From: Gemmatimonadota bacterium
Lineage (GTDB): Bacteria; Gemmatimonadota; Gemmatimonadetes; Gemmatimonadales; GWC2-71-9
Assembly (NCBI GenBank): GCA_003222135.1
Contig: QHUM01000039.1
Location: 1 to 64,000, forward strand
Direction of reading: 5' to 3'
DNA length: 64,000 nt
Part shown: positions 53,168-62,258 of the stretch, one piece after another
How the letters are laid out: the number at the start of each line of letters is the position of its first letter
Position numbering within the stretch: the stretch's first letter is position 1
Made by a program: the position numbers and the translations under genes
Notes under the pieces: model-generated
Told to the model about the DNA's origin: nothing
What the model saw: the letters and a program-made list of their open reading frames with translations, nothing else
The model's database searches: none

Positions 53168-53913
53168 CCGGCGCGGTGGTGGGGGCGGCGCTAGCGAGCC
53201 TCGCCGCGGGGATCGCCGGGGCGGGGCCCGCTCCCGCTCAGGAACACCTCACCCGCGACCAGGTCGTCGCGGCCCTCGCGGCGGCCACGGCGCAAGGCCC
53301 AGCCGACTTCAGCGGCAAGGACCTCTCGGGCCTCGACTTGAGCGGCATCGACTTCAAGCGCGCCAATCTGTCCCGCTGCCGGCTCGTGAAGACCAGCCTC
53401 GCCAAGGCGCAGCTCTTCTCCGTCACGCTCTCCGACGCGATCGCCACAGAGGCGGACTTCAGCGGCGCGCAGCTCGACGCCTCCGTGATGTACCGCGTGG
53501 ACATGCGGCACGCGATCCTGCGCGACGCCAGCCTGTTCGCCGTCATTGCGTACGACGCGGATTTCTCGGACGCCGACTTGACCCGCGCCCGCATCATCTC
53601 GCCGATGAGCCACGCCAGGTTCGCCCGCGCCACGCTCAGCAACGCGAACCTGGGCGCGGACCCCGGCAACCAGTCAATGGGGGTCATGCGCACGGACGCG
53701 AGCGGGGCCGATTTCACCGGCGCCAACCTCTCGGGGGCAAATCTGCGCAAGGTGCTGCTGGTGCGGGCCGACCTGACCGGCGCGGACTTGACGGACGCGG
53801 ACCTGACGGGCGCGGACCTGCTGGGCGCAATCCTGCGCAACATCCGCGGCCGGGACTCGATCCGCGGGCTCGACCGGGCGGTTCACGCCGACCAGGCCAT
53901 CTTCCATGATTGA
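53164..53913 (+). CDS. secreted pentapeptide-repeat protein
   Basis: A 249-residue protein with a signal peptide (GPAPAQ). Pentapeptide repeats of the A(D/N)LxX type run from about residue 45 to 235 (FSGKDLSGLDLSGIDFKRAN, LTGADLTDADLTGADLLGA), forming a right-handed quadrilateral helix. It starts with GTG overlapping the stop of the fused XoxJ gene, so it is co-translated with the methanol dehydrogenase partners. Function unknown; a scaffold role is possible. Confidence 0.8.
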   Translation: MTGAVVGAALASLAAGIAGAGPAPAQEHLTRDQVVAALAAATAQGPADFSGKDLSGLDLSGIDFKRANLSRCRLVKTSLAKAQLFSVTLSDAIATEADFSGAQLDASVMYRVDMRHAILRDASLFAVIAYDADFSDADLTRARIISPMSHARFARATLSNANLGADPGNQSMGVMRTDASGADFTGANLSGANLRKVLLVRADLTGADLTDADLTGADLLGAILRNIRGRDSIRGLDRAVHADQAIFHD

Positions 53914-54877
53914 CCGGACTGTGCTGCTCCGCGCCGCTGTGCTGGCGCCGCTCTGCTTCGCGAGCGCATCACTCGCGCCGGCGCGCGACCCGCAGCTGTG
54001 GGTCTCGAACGAGGTGGGCAACACGATCAGCGTCATCGCCCCCCGGACGAACACGGTGACCGCCACCATCCCAGTCGGAAAGCGCCCACGGGGCATGGCG
54101 TTGAGCCCCGACGGGCGCACCGTCTATGTCGCCCTCGGCCAGGACGATGCCGTCGGGGTGATCGACGTAACCCGGGCGACTATGACCCGGACCATCCCCG
54201 CCGGGCGGGATCCCGAGCTCGTCGCCCTGAGCCCCGACGGCGCGACGTTTTTCGTCTCGAACGAGGAGATCGCCCACGCCTCGGGTGTGGACGTGAAGAC
54301 CGGCCGCATCAAGTTCTCGACCGCGGTGGGCGTGGAGCCGGAGGGAATCGCCGTCTCGCCCGACGGGTCCAAGGTGTACGTGACCGCGGAAACGAGCAAC
54401 ACAGTGAGCGCGCTCGACGCGGCGACTGGACGGCTGCGCAAGACGATCCCGGTGGGCGAGAACCCCCGGACGGTGGCCGTCGCCCCGGACGGGCGCCGGG
54501 CCTACGTGACGGCCGAGGCCGGCGGCAACGTCACGATCCTCGAGGTCGCGACCGACTCGGTGCTGGGACAGTTCTCCATCCGGGATGGCAAGACCAAGCC
54601 GGTGCGGATCGTGTTCACGCCCGACGGGCGTCTCGCCTACGTCACCGAAGGAGCCGCGGGAACCGTGAGCATCGTCGATCTGATGTCCCAGCACGTGATC
54701 GACACGATTTCGGTCGGGAAACGGCCCTGGGGCATCGCGCTGTCGCCCGATGCGCACCGGCTCTACACCGCCGACGGACGCTCCAACCAAGTGTCGGTGA
54801 TCGATACGGATTCGCGGAAGGTCGTGGGCACCATTCCGGTGGGTGAGCGGCCTAACGACCTGCTCTACATCCCCTAG
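53906..54877 (+). CDS. YVTN-type beta-propeller, PQQ-associated
   Basis: A 323-residue exported protein with seven YVTN-like blades (for example GNTISVIAPRTNTVTATIPV, GKRPRGMALSPDGRTVYVAL). It resembles the PQQ-dependent-catabolism-associated beta-propeller group often found beside PQQ dehydrogenases. It overlaps the pentapeptide gene by 8 bases and ends the xox operon. Its stop shares CTAG with the stop of the opposite-strand DoxX gene. Confidence 0.82.
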   Translation: MIDRTVLLRAAVLAPLCFASASLAPARDPQLWVSNEVGNTISVIAPRTNTVTATIPVGKRPRGMALSPDGRTVYVALGQDDAVGVIDVTRATMTRTIPAGRDPELVALSPDGATFFVSNEEIAHASGVDVKTGRIKFSTAVGVEPEGIAVSPDGSKVYVTAETSNTVSALDAATGRLRKTIPVGENPRTVAVAPDGRRAYVTAEAGGNVTILEVATDSVLGQFSIRDGKTKPVRIVFTPDGRLAYVTEGAAGTVSIVDLMSQHVIDTISVGKRPWGIALSPDAHRLYTADGRSNQVSVIDTDSRKVVGTIPVGERPNDLLYIP

Positions 54878-55404
54878 CCGAGCGGCAGGCGCGCCAACCA
54901 GGAGCCGGGGTGCCGCGCACGCACCCAGCCGTCTACGCCCCACACCCGTCCCGCGCGGGTCGCGAAAATGACGATCAGGGTACTGATCAGCAGGTAGTGG
55001 AATCCCTGTTGGGCCGAGCCTTGCCACGCTACCGCGAGGCCGTAGTTCACCACCAGGAAGAGCCCGATCCCCGAGGCGAGTAGCGTGAGGCAGCCGAACA
55101 CGAGCCCGAGTCCGACCGCCGTCTCACCGAACGCGGTCAGCTGAGCGAATAGACCGCTGTGCGCGATGACAATCTGCTGCATGAAATTTCGGAAGAATCC
55201 CACCGGGTTCCCCTCGGCGTACTTCCCCACCAAAATCGGCATCACGTGCTGCCAGCGCTCGGCCGCGATGGGGACCGGGAGGAAGCCCCACAGCAACGTG
55301 ACGGAGAGCTTCGTGAACACAGCCTTTGCGAACCACACGCCGACCGCGATCCGAAGCGCGGCGAGCCAACGCTCCGGAGCGCGCATCGGCGGGGTCCCCG
55401 TCAT
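54874..55404 (-). CDS. DoxX/DoxD-like membrane protein
   Basis: A 176-residue membrane protein with four predicted helices, starting at about residues 15, 85, 105 and 137. The topology and LTAFGETAVGLGLVFGCLTL match the DoxX/DoxD (TQO small subunit-like) family. The role is uncertain; relatives act in thiosulphate:quinone oxidoreductases or oxidative-stress complexes. It is coupled to the upstream S8 peptidase by ATGA and is not obviously part of the C1 island. Confidence 0.75.
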   Translation of the reverse strand: MTGTPPMRAPERWLAALRIAVGVWFAKAVFTKLSVTLLWGFLPVPIAAERWQHVMPILVGKYAEGNPVGFFRNFMQQIVIAHSGLFAQLTAFGETAVGLGLVFGCLTLLASGIGLFLVVNYGLAVAWQGSAQQGFHYLLISTLIVIFATRAGRVWGVDGWVRARHPGSWLARLPLG

Positions 55405-56840
55405 TGCGTGACGGCGCGGAACGCGTTGATCCGCCCATGGCTGTAGAAGAGATCGACACCCGGCTTGCCGAGATCATCGGCTGACTGCTCGAGCCGGGTC
55501 CGCAGCTGGCCGGAGGTCAGGGCATTCCCGAACCGGCTGCTCACCAGGGCCGCCACGCCTGCGGCATGGGGAGTGGCGCCGCTCGTGCCGGCAGCAAAGA
55601 CGTAACCGATCCCGCTGCGGCACCCTGCAAACCTCGGGTCGAGCGTCTGGCGACTGCACGCCCCGGAGACCAAATCGAGTACGCTCGCCAAGCTGCCGTC
55701 CGGCCGCACGCCGCCGCCCGGTGCCGCCACGGACACTGCCGATCGGCCGAAGTTCGAGTATACGGCGAGCTGGTCGAAGTTCGTCTGCCCGATCGGTCCG
55801 GTAGCGCTGATTCCCATCGTCGAGCCGCTCTGGGCCGGGATCTCGATCGACTCGCGATCCGAATCGAGGTTCACGCCATCGTTGCCGGCCGCCGCCACGA
55901 CCAGCGCGCCCTTGGAGGCGGCGTAGTTATCCACCTTCGCGAGCAGCGCGTTCAGCCGGCCGAGGCGGCCTACGTTGCGGGGAATGTAGGCACCGAGACT
56001 CATGTTGATCACGTTCACGCCCACGTTGGCGGCATATACGACGCCCGCGATGATGCCGGCAAACGTGCCGCCGCCGGTGCGCGACAGCACCTTGACGGCG
56101 ATCAGCCTGGCCTGCGGCGCGATGCTGGCGATCACGAAGGCGTTGGTGCAGATCTGCGATGCGACCCAGGTGCCGTGCAAGTTGTCGTCGCCCCACGCGG
56201 GAAATCCGCCGGTGGTGTTCTGGTTCGGCACGAATGCCGTGCTCAAGGTCCGATCCACGCAGCCCGTGAGCTCGGGATGGGTGTCGTCGATACCGGTATC
56301 GAGAATCGCGACGCGCGCGCCCTGTCCCTGGATCCCCGTGGGCCACGCCTGGTCCGCATGGATGGCGCGCATGTTCCACTGCCACTGCGCGAACCGGATG
56401 GCCTGCGAAGGGTCGAGGGTGGTCGCAGGGGAGGCGTCGGCGACTCCGGGGTCGCCCGCCAGCTGGAAGCCCGCCTGCTCGACCGGTGGCACGAGCTGCA
56501 TCAGCACGTCCCGCGTCACGCTGCGAACGGCGGCGGCGCTGGCCAGCCGCGTCGCCCCGTCCGCTGTGAGCTGGTCCACGGTCGCGACGCCGATCTCCGG
56601 GTGGATGCGCACGAGGTGACCACCGGCGGCCGTGACAGCCGCGGCGAGCTGCGCGCCCGAGCCGGCGTACTCGACGACATAGTCGTCGGCGTCAGTCCAG
56701 AGCGAGCCCTGGCTGCTCGACGCGATGCTCGAGAAGGTCGGGCCGCGGGTTGGGCCTGCGAGGCGTCGGGCGTCATGCGTGCAGGAAGCGGCGAGGGCCG
56801 CCAACACGAGGGTGCCGGCGGACAGTCTGAGGCGATTCAC
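55401..56840 (-). CDS. S8-family subtilisin-like serine protease lipoprotein
   Basis: A 479-residue secreted protease. The triad is Asp181 (ILDTGIDDTHPEL), His222 (DDNLHGTWVAS) and Ser420 (AGTSGATPHAAGVAAL). A lipobox (ALAASC, Cys20) and an inhibitor I9-like propeptide (DDYVVEYAGSG) precede the catalytic domain. The GTG at 56840 is chosen because it starts the signal peptide and GGAG lies 6 bases upstream; the frame is open further back to 56972. Confidence 0.9.
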   Translation of the reverse strand: MNRLRLSAGTLVLAALAASCTHDARRLAGPTRGPTFSSIASSSQGSLWTDADDYVVEYAGSGAQLAAAVTAAGGHLVRIHPEIGVATVDQLTADGATRLASAAAVRSVTRDVLMQLVPPVEQAGFQLAGDPGVADASPATTLDPSQAIRFAQWQWNMRAIHADQAWPTGIQGQGARVAILDTGIDDTHPELTGCVDRTLSTAFVPNQNTTGGFPAWGDDNLHGTWVASQICTNAFVIASIAPQARLIAVKVLSRTGGGTFAGIIAGVVYAANVGVNVINMSLGAYIPRNVGRLGRLNALLAKVDNYAASKGALVVAAAGNDGVNLDSDRESIEIPAQSGSTMGISATGPIGQTNFDQLAVYSNFGRSAVSVAAPGGGVRPDGSLASVLDLVSGACSRQTLDPRFAGCRSGIGYVFAAGTSGATPHAAGVAALVSSRFGNALTSGQLRTRLEQSADDLGKPGVDLFYSHGRINAFRAVTQ

Positions 56841-56910
56841 GTGACGCTCCGCGAGAGGGGGACTTGAAAACATGCGCCCCGCCCCGACGGTCGGCAAGCG
56901 GCGCGCACCG

Positions 56911-58272
56911 CTACTTCCCCACGCAGAAACTCGCGAACAGTCGATCCAGCACGTCGTCGGGCGTGACCACACCGATCAGGTCGTCGAGCGCACCGACCGC
57001 GGCGCGCAGGTGCGTCGCCGCCGCCGCCGCGTCCACGCCACGCTCGCGCGCGGCGTAGAACGCCTCCGCCTCGGCGAGGGCCCGCTCGAGCGCGGTGCGG
57101 TGGCGCGCCCGCGTGACCACCGGCTCGACGTCGCCCAGCGCGAGCAGGCGGCCGAAGGCCGCCTCGGCGAGGCGTGCCCGCAGCGCGGGGAGTCCGTCTC
57201 CTGTGACGACCGACACGCCGAGGCCGTCAGGCGAATGGGCGGCGAGATCGACCTTCGTCACCACCTCCACGACAGGCGCGTGGCACGCGGCCACGAACCG
57301 CTCCGACTCCGCATCCCCCATCTCGCGACCGTCAGGAAGTCCTTTAGGGCATCCCGCATCCCGGCAGAACAGCACCAAGTCGGCCGCGCCGAGATACTGC
57401 CGAGCCACTGCAATGCCGATCTTCTCGACCCGATCGTTGCTGTCGCGCAGGCCCGCCGTATCGACCAGCCGGAACGGGAAACCGGCGATCACTGCGTAGG
57501 CCTCGATCGCATCGCGAGTCGTGCCCGGGACCTCGGTGACGATCGCGCGCTCCTGGCCGAGCAGGGCGTTGAAGAGTGACGACTTGCCCGCGTTGGGGCG
57601 CCCGGCGATCACGAGCAGCGCGCCTTCGCGCAGACGCTCCCCCTCGGGCGCGGTGGCGAGAAGCGCCGCGATCCGATCCCGCACCGCCCGCCACGCCGCC
57701 GTCACGCGCGCCGGGCTCACCGGACCTTCGTCCTCCTCCGGAAAATCGATGTCGTACGCGATGAGCGCCTCGAGCTCCAGCAGCTCGCCGCGCAGCGCCT
57801 CGAGCCGGGCCGAGAGACCGCGGTCGAGCTGGCGCAGCGCGCGCCGGCGCTGGGCCGGCGCGCCGGCGTCGATCAGGTCCGCCGTCGCCTCCGCCTGGAG
57901 CAGATCGAGCTTGCCATTGAGCACTGCCCGACGCGTGAACTCTCCCGGCTGCGCCGGGCGGGCGCCCGCCGCCACCAGGGCCGCCACCGCTTCTCCGGGG
58001 ACGAGCAGACCGCCGTGCGTCGAGATCTCGACGACGTCCTCGCCGGTATAGGAGCGGGGCGCGGGAAACGCGGCGGCGACCACGTCGTCGACATGCTCGT
58101 CGGTGGTCGGGTGCACGAGGCGCGCGCGCAGCGCGGCGCGGGGGCGGTCAGGGTGGAACGGCCGGAGGCAGCGGGCCGCCACGTCAAACGCACGCGTCCC
58201 CGACAGGCGGACGACCGCGATGGCGGAGCGCCCGGGAGGCGTCGCCAGCGCGACGATGGGATCTGAGAGCAT
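56911..58272 (-). CDS. mnmE: tRNA modification GTPase MnmE
   Basis: Modifies the wobble uridine of certain tRNAs with MnmG. The 453-residue protein has the N-terminal folate-binding domain (DPIVALATPPGRSAIAVVRL), the G1 loop GRPNAGKSSLFNALL, G3 VDTAGLRDS, G4 TKVD, and the C-terminal CVGK (CxGK). ATG at 58272 fits the conserved start; the longer open frame to 58668 is rejected. It follows yidC by 29 bases. Confidence 0.95.
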   Translation of the reverse strand: MLSDPIVALATPPGRSAIAVVRLSGTRAFDVAARCLRPFHPDRPRAALRARLVHPTTDEHVDDVVAAAFPAPRSYTGEDVVEISTHGGLLVPGEAVAALVAAGARPAQPGEFTRRAVLNGKLDLLQAEATADLIDAGAPAQRRRALRQLDRGLSARLEALRGELLELEALIAYDIDFPEEDEGPVSPARVTAAWRAVRDRIAALLATAPEGERLREGALLVIAGRPNAGKSSLFNALLGQERAIVTEVPGTTRDAIEAYAVIAGFPFRLVDTAGLRDSNDRVEKIGIAVARQYLGAADLVLFCRDAGCPKGLPDGREMGDAESERFVAACHAPVVEVVTKVDLAAHSPDGLGVSVVTGDGLPALRARLAEAAFGRLLALGDVEPVVTRARHRTALERALAEAEAFYAARERGVDAAAAATHLRAAVGALDDLIGVVTPDDVLDRLFASFCVGK

Positions 58273-58301
58273 GCTTCCCGCCTCCCGCGTCCTGCCTCCG
58301 G

Positions 58302-59984
58302 CTAGGTGCGCTTCCCCTGCTCGCGCAGCCGCCGCCGGGCGATGAGATACTGCTGCGGGATGCTGAAGATGTTGCTCACCGCGTAGTAGAGGTTCAGGCC
58401 GGACGCGAACCGCAACAGGAGCAGCGTCATGAACACCGGCATGAAGTACAGCATCGTCTTGGCCTGCGGGTTCGGCGGCACCCCGATCTGGCCCACCTTG
58501 GAGAGGACGAACATCGACAGCCCCATGATGGCGGGGATGATGTAGTACGGGTCGGCGCGCGACAGATCGGGAAGCCACAGGAACGGGACGCCGCGGAACT
58601 CGATCGTGTTCGCGAACACGAAGAACAGCGCGAACAGCACCGGCAGGGGAATCAGCATCGGCAGGCACCCGCCGACCGGGTTAACGTTGTGCTCTTTGTA
58701 CAACCGCATCATCTCGCGTTGCAACCGCTCCGGGTCGTTCTTGTAGCGCTCCTGCGTCTCCTTGATGAGCGGCGCCACGGCTTGCATCCGGATGCTCGAT
58801 TCCATCGCCTTCTGGTTCAACGGCCAGAGCAGCGCCCGCACGAGGATCCCGAAGATGACCAGCACCCACCCGTAGGCGAGCGAGAGGCGGTCGTGCATCC
58901 AGATCAGGATGTTGACCACGAGGACCGACACCGGCTGGATCAGCGGCCGGAGCACACCCCCGTACGGGTTCGCGTCGTCCAAGTCGTGGTCGAGGCGAGC
59001 GAGCTGCCGGTACTCGAGCGGCCCGGTAAACAGCTCGTAGCGGAAGTCACCGCCCGGAGGCACGGGGAGGGTGAGGGCGAGCGTCGTGCGCGTCGCCACT
59101 CCGGCGCGGCCGCTGAAAAAGGACGAGGTCGTCACCGTCACCGGCCCGCCGATCGCTATCCCGCCGCCGAACCGCGGTTGGTTCTCCTCGAACGCGAGCG
59201 CCGCCGCGAGGAAGTACTTCGACTTGAAGCCGGCCCACTCGAACGGGCCGTCGAGCACCTTGACCGCGCCCGGCTTGAGCGACTGGAACGCGAGGCTTTG
59301 CGTCTTGGCGGCCTTGGTCACCACGGCGAAGTGACGGAAATCATCCATGGTGTCCGCCTCGACAGAACGGAGTCCGTCGCCCATTCCCACGAGCAGCACT
59401 GCGCCCGCCGACCCGAGCCCCGTGACGTGACCCCGCACCTGGAAGCGGTACTCGTCGACGAAGAACACGTACGTGAGGGCCACCCGCGCGCCCCCGCGCT
59501 CGGCGGTGAGCGTCAGCGGCACACTGTCGCGCTGGACGCGCAGCGCCGGCACGTTCGGCGTGAAGCGCCAGTCCGTGAGGGAGATCGTGTCGGGACCGAC
59601 CACGAGACAGTGGGCGAGGAGCGGCAGGCCCGCCGGCACGAGCTGCACCGGTCGCTCCGAGTCGCTCGGTGCAAACGACTTGTAGTCAAGGAGTTCCGCG
59701 CTCACGAGCTGCGCCCCGGCGGGGCTGAACCCGAAGCGGGCATGCGGCGTAGCAACCCAAATGGTCTCGGATGGAGCGACGAATGCACCAGAGCGGCACA
59801 GGAAGCTCGACGGCGGCGGCACGGCTGCCTCTGGTGCCGCCGGCGCCGGCGTCGGTGAGGGTGTCCCGGTGCTGTCCCGTCCGACGGGGCGCTTGGCCGG
59901 CGTCTTTTTCGGCGGGAACAGGATGCCCGGCAGCACCAGCACGATGAGCATCAGAAGGAATGCCAGAATGACGCGTCGTTCCAC
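58302..59984 (-). CDS. yidC: membrane protein insertase YidC
   Basis: Inserts and folds inner-membrane proteins. The 560-residue protein has an N-terminal TM helix (VILAFLLMLIVLVLPGILF), a large periplasmic beta domain (about 60-340), and the C-terminal five-helix insertase with KAMESSIRMQAVAPLIKETQ and YKEHNVNPVGGCLPMLIPLP. The start is GTG with AGGAG upstream. It lies in the standard rpmH-rnpA-yidD-yidC-mnmE order. Confidence 0.96.
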   Translation of the reverse strand: MERRVILAFLLMLIVLVLPGILFPPKKTPAKRPVGRDSTGTPSPTPAPAAPEAAVPPPSSFLCRSGAFVAPSETIWVATPHARFGFSPAGAQLVSAELLDYKSFAPSDSERPVQLVPAGLPLLAHCLVVGPDTISLTDWRFTPNVPALRVQRDSVPLTLTAERGGARVALTYVFFVDEYRFQVRGHVTGLGSAGAVLLVGMGDGLRSVEADTMDDFRHFAVVTKAAKTQSLAFQSLKPGAVKVLDGPFEWAGFKSKYFLAAALAFEENQPRFGGGIAIGGPVTVTTSSFFSGRAGVATRTTLALTLPVPPGGDFRYELFTGPLEYRQLARLDHDLDDANPYGGVLRPLIQPVSVLVVNILIWMHDRLSLAYGWVLVIFGILVRALLWPLNQKAMESSIRMQAVAPLIKETQERYKNDPERLQREMMRLYKEHNVNPVGGCLPMLIPLPVLFALFFVFANTIEFRGVPFLWLPDLSRADPYYIIPAIMGLSMFVLSKVGQIGVPPNPQAKTMLYFMPVFMTLLLLRFASGLNLYYAVSNIFSIPQQYLIARRRLREQGKRT

Positions 59985-60022
59985 GGAACTCCTGTGCGCC
60001 TGTGCGCCTGTGCGTCTAGCTC

Positions 60023-60250
60023 TTACGGCACCGGATCGAAGCCGCCCCGGTGCAGCGGATGGCAGCGCAGGATGCGTTTCAGGCCGAGCCAGCTCCCCTT
60101 GAGCGCACCGTGGCGCTCGACGGCTTCAAACGTGTACCGCGAGCACGACGGCGTGAAACGACACTGCGTGAACACCAGATGCGAGAGCGTCATTTGGTAT
60201 GCACGAATCAACGTCATGACGGCGCGCCGCGGCCAACGCCCCACGCTCAC
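60023..60250 (-). CDS. yidD: membrane protein insertion efficiency factor YidD
   Basis: A 75-residue protein with the family motifs LIRAYQ, FTPSCSRYTFEAVERHGALK and CHPLHRGGFDPVP. It assists YidC-dependent insertion. GTG start overlapping the rnpA stop. Confidence 0.93.
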   Translation of the reverse strand: MSVGRWPRRAVMTLIRAYQMTLSHLVFTQCRFTPSCSRYTFEAVERHGALKGSWLGLKRILRCHPLHRGGFDPVP

Positions 60251-60561
60251 GTGATGCGTCTCACGACGCCGGTCAATTCGGCGCGCAGGTCCGCAAAGGA
60301 AGCCGCGTACGCGATCCGCTTCGCGCGCACCACGAGATCGACCGCGGGCAGGGACGCGAGCGCGTCGCGTCTGAGAATCTCTCGTACGCGGCGCCGCAAG
60401 CGATTGCGGGCCACTGCGGTGAACTGGAAGCGGGGGACGACGACGCCCGTCCGCGGGTGGCCCGCTCGATTCGGGCGCCAGGCGACATCGAGGTGCGGAG
60501 TACGCAGCCGGCGCCCCTGATCCCAGCAGGCGGTGAGATCCGAGCCGCGCGCGAGACGCAC
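60247..60561 (-). CDS. rnpA: ribonuclease P protein component
   Basis: Protein subunit of RNase P, 104 residues. The RNR signature is in FQFTAVARNRLRRRVREIL, and RLARGSDLTACWDQGRR resembles the N-terminal substrate-binding part. GTG at 60561 is the only start codon between the rpmH stop and this point; the frame continues upstream into rpmH, so a longer, overlapping start cannot be excluded. Confidence 0.88.
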   Translation of the reverse strand: MRLARGSDLTACWDQGRRLRTPHLDVAWRPNRAGHPRTGVVVPRFQFTAVARNRLRRRVREILRRDALASLPAVDLVVRAKRIAYAASFADLRAELTGVVRRIT

Positions 60562-60584
60562 GCGGCGCGGGAACGGTTCACCCG

Positions 60585-60746
60585 TTAGCGACTCCGGTGC
60601 TTGGACGGCAGGCGGACCACGAGACGCTTGCGTCCCTTCTTCCGCCGGCGGGACAGCGTGGCGCGCCCCCAGACCGTTTTCATCCGTGCGCGGAAGCCGT
60701 GCTTGTTGACGCGCCGCCGATTGCGCGGCCGATATGTCGGACCCAT
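60585..60746 (-). CDS. rpmH: 50S ribosomal protein L34
   Basis: A 53-residue protein. Translation of the minus strand gives [20 protein letters not shown], then [17 protein letters not shown], the L34 core. It has an unusual C-terminal extension of 12 residues ([11 protein letters not shown] follows the normal end). It is first in the rpmH-mnmE run. Confidence 0.93.
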   Translation of the reverse strand: MGPTYRPRNRRRVNKHGFRARMKTVWGRATLSRRRKKGRKRLVVRLPSKHRSR

Positions 60747-60801
60747 AAATTTCCCTCGTGAGGCGGGGAAACGTACACCGCCGTCGCGCGCCCGGTCAAG
60801 G

Positions 60802-60830
60802 TTGACTTTTCCACATATGAGCCGTACTTT
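60802..60830 (+). promoter_or_regulatory. dnaA promoter with DnaA box
   Basis: TTGACT (60802-60807), 17 bases, TACTTT (60825-60830). Between them lies TTTTCCACA (60807-60815), one mismatch from the DnaA box TTATCCACA, so DnaA could repress its own gene. The start codon of dnaA is 43 bases further. Confidence 0.55.
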
Positions 60831-60872
60831 CGGGCCGCCCTTGCAGCACGTCCCACCTCTTCGTCATCGTGG

Positions 60873-62258
60873 ATGGAGCAGTCTACTAAAGAAGCCTGGC
60901 GGCGGCTGCTTGACGAGGCGCGGCGCGAACTTCCCGACGCGACCGTGCGCACGTGGCTCGAGCCCGCGGTGCCGATTGCGCTCGACGATGATCGCCTGAT
61001 CGTCGGGGCACCCGACCAATTCGCAGTCGAGTGGAACGAGCAGAAGCACGCCAGCGTGCTGGCGCGCGCCGCCGAGCGCGTGTTCGGCCGCCCCACGGCG
61101 GTCGTGTTCCGCGTGCAGGAGGATCGGCAGCAGCGCCCGCAGATGGACTTCTTCGTCGCCCCGCGCGAGCTCGCGGCGAGCGGCGCCGACAAGACCGCCG
61201 TACTGACGACTCCGCTCAACGAGCGGTACACCTTTCACAGCTTCGTCATCGGGAAGTCGAACGAGCTCGCGGCAGCCGCGGCGCACGCCGTGGGGGAAGC
61301 GCCCGGGAAGACCTACAACCCGCTGTTCATTTACGGCGCGACGGGCTTGGGCAAAACGCACCTGATGCAGGCGATCGCCCACGCCGTGCTCGAGAAGTAC
61401 CCCGGGACGCGCGTGCATTATTTCGGCGCCGAGCAGTTCATCAACGAGGTCATCGAGTCGATCCACGCGCGCACGATGTCGGAGTTCCGACGTCGCTACC
61501 GCAACGACGTGGACCTCTTCCTGGTGGACGACGTGCATTTCCTCGAAGGCAAGGAAATGACGCAGGAAGAGTTCTTCCACACGTTCAACGCCCTGTTCGA
61601 AGGGCACAAACAGATCGTCCTGACGTCCGACCGCCCACCCAAGGAGATCCCCGGGCTGGAGGATCGGCTGATCTCGCGCTTCGAGTGGGGGCTGGTGGCG
61701 GACATCGGGCACCCGGACTTGGAGCACCGCATCGCGATCTTGCGGAAGAAGGCGGAGCAAGACCATCTCGAGCTCACGATCCCGGACGACGTCCTGCGCT
61801 TCATCGCCGAGCACGTGCGCACGAGCGTGCGGGAGCTCGAGGGCTGCATCATCAAGCTGTTGCTGTTCGCCTCCCTGAAGAATCGCGAGGTGACGATCGA
61901 GCTCGCGCGTGAGGCGCTCTCGGACAAGATCCGTCAGGAGGACGCCTCAAGCTACGGCGCGCAGCCGACGCCCAGCATCGATCGGGTCCAGGAAGTGGTG
62001 GCCCGTCGCTGGGGGGTGACGCCGGAGGGACTGCGCTCCAAGGCCCGCACCAAGACGCTGACCATCCCGCGTCAGATCGCGATGTATCTGGCGCGCGACA
62101 TGCTCGGTATGCAGCTGGTGGAGATCGGTCAGGCGTTCGGGGGACGGGACCATTCCACCGTGATCCACTCCGTCGACAAGGTGGAGCGGCAAATGGTGCG
62201 CGACCGCACGTTCAAGGAGCGCGTCGAGATGGCCCGCCAGGAGTTGTCCGCACTCTAG
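60873..62258 (+). CDS. dnaA: chromosomal replication initiator DnaA
   Basis: Initiator AAA+ protein, 461 residues. Domain I is at about 1-85; Walker A is YGATGLGKTHLMQ; Walker B FLVDDVHFL; the DNA-binding domain IV ends with GGRDHSTVIHSVDKVE, the DnaA-box recognition signature. It sits divergent to rpmH and upstream of dnaN, the classic origin layout. Confidence 0.98.
   Translation: MEQSTKEAWRRLLDEARRELPDATVRTWLEPAVPIALDDDRLIVGAPDQFAVEWNEQKHASVLARAAERVFGRPTAVVFRVQEDRQQRPQMDFFVAPRELAASGADKTAVLTTPLNERYTFHSFVIGKSNELAAAAAHAVGEAPGKTYNPLFIYGATGLGKTHLMQAIAHAVLEKYPGTRVHYFGAEQFINEVIESIHARTMSEFRRRYRNDVDLFLVDDVHFLEGKEMTQEEFFHTFNALFEGHKQIVLTSDRPPKEIPGLEDRLISRFEWGLVADIGHPDLEHRIAILRKKAEQDHLELTIPDDVLRFIAEHVRTSVRELEGCIIKLLLFASLKNREVTIELAREALSDKIRQEDASSYGAQPTPSIDRVQEVVARRWGVTPEGLRSKARTKTLTIPRQIAMYLARDMLGMQLVEIGQAFGGRDHSTVIHSVDKVERQMVRDRTFKERVEMARQELSAL

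Noticed and set aside
56841..58668. Upstream extensions of the S8 peptidase (to 56972) and MnmE (to 58668) frames
   Set aside because: The extensions have no homology to the families, and the internal starts fit signal-peptide or conserved N-termini better.
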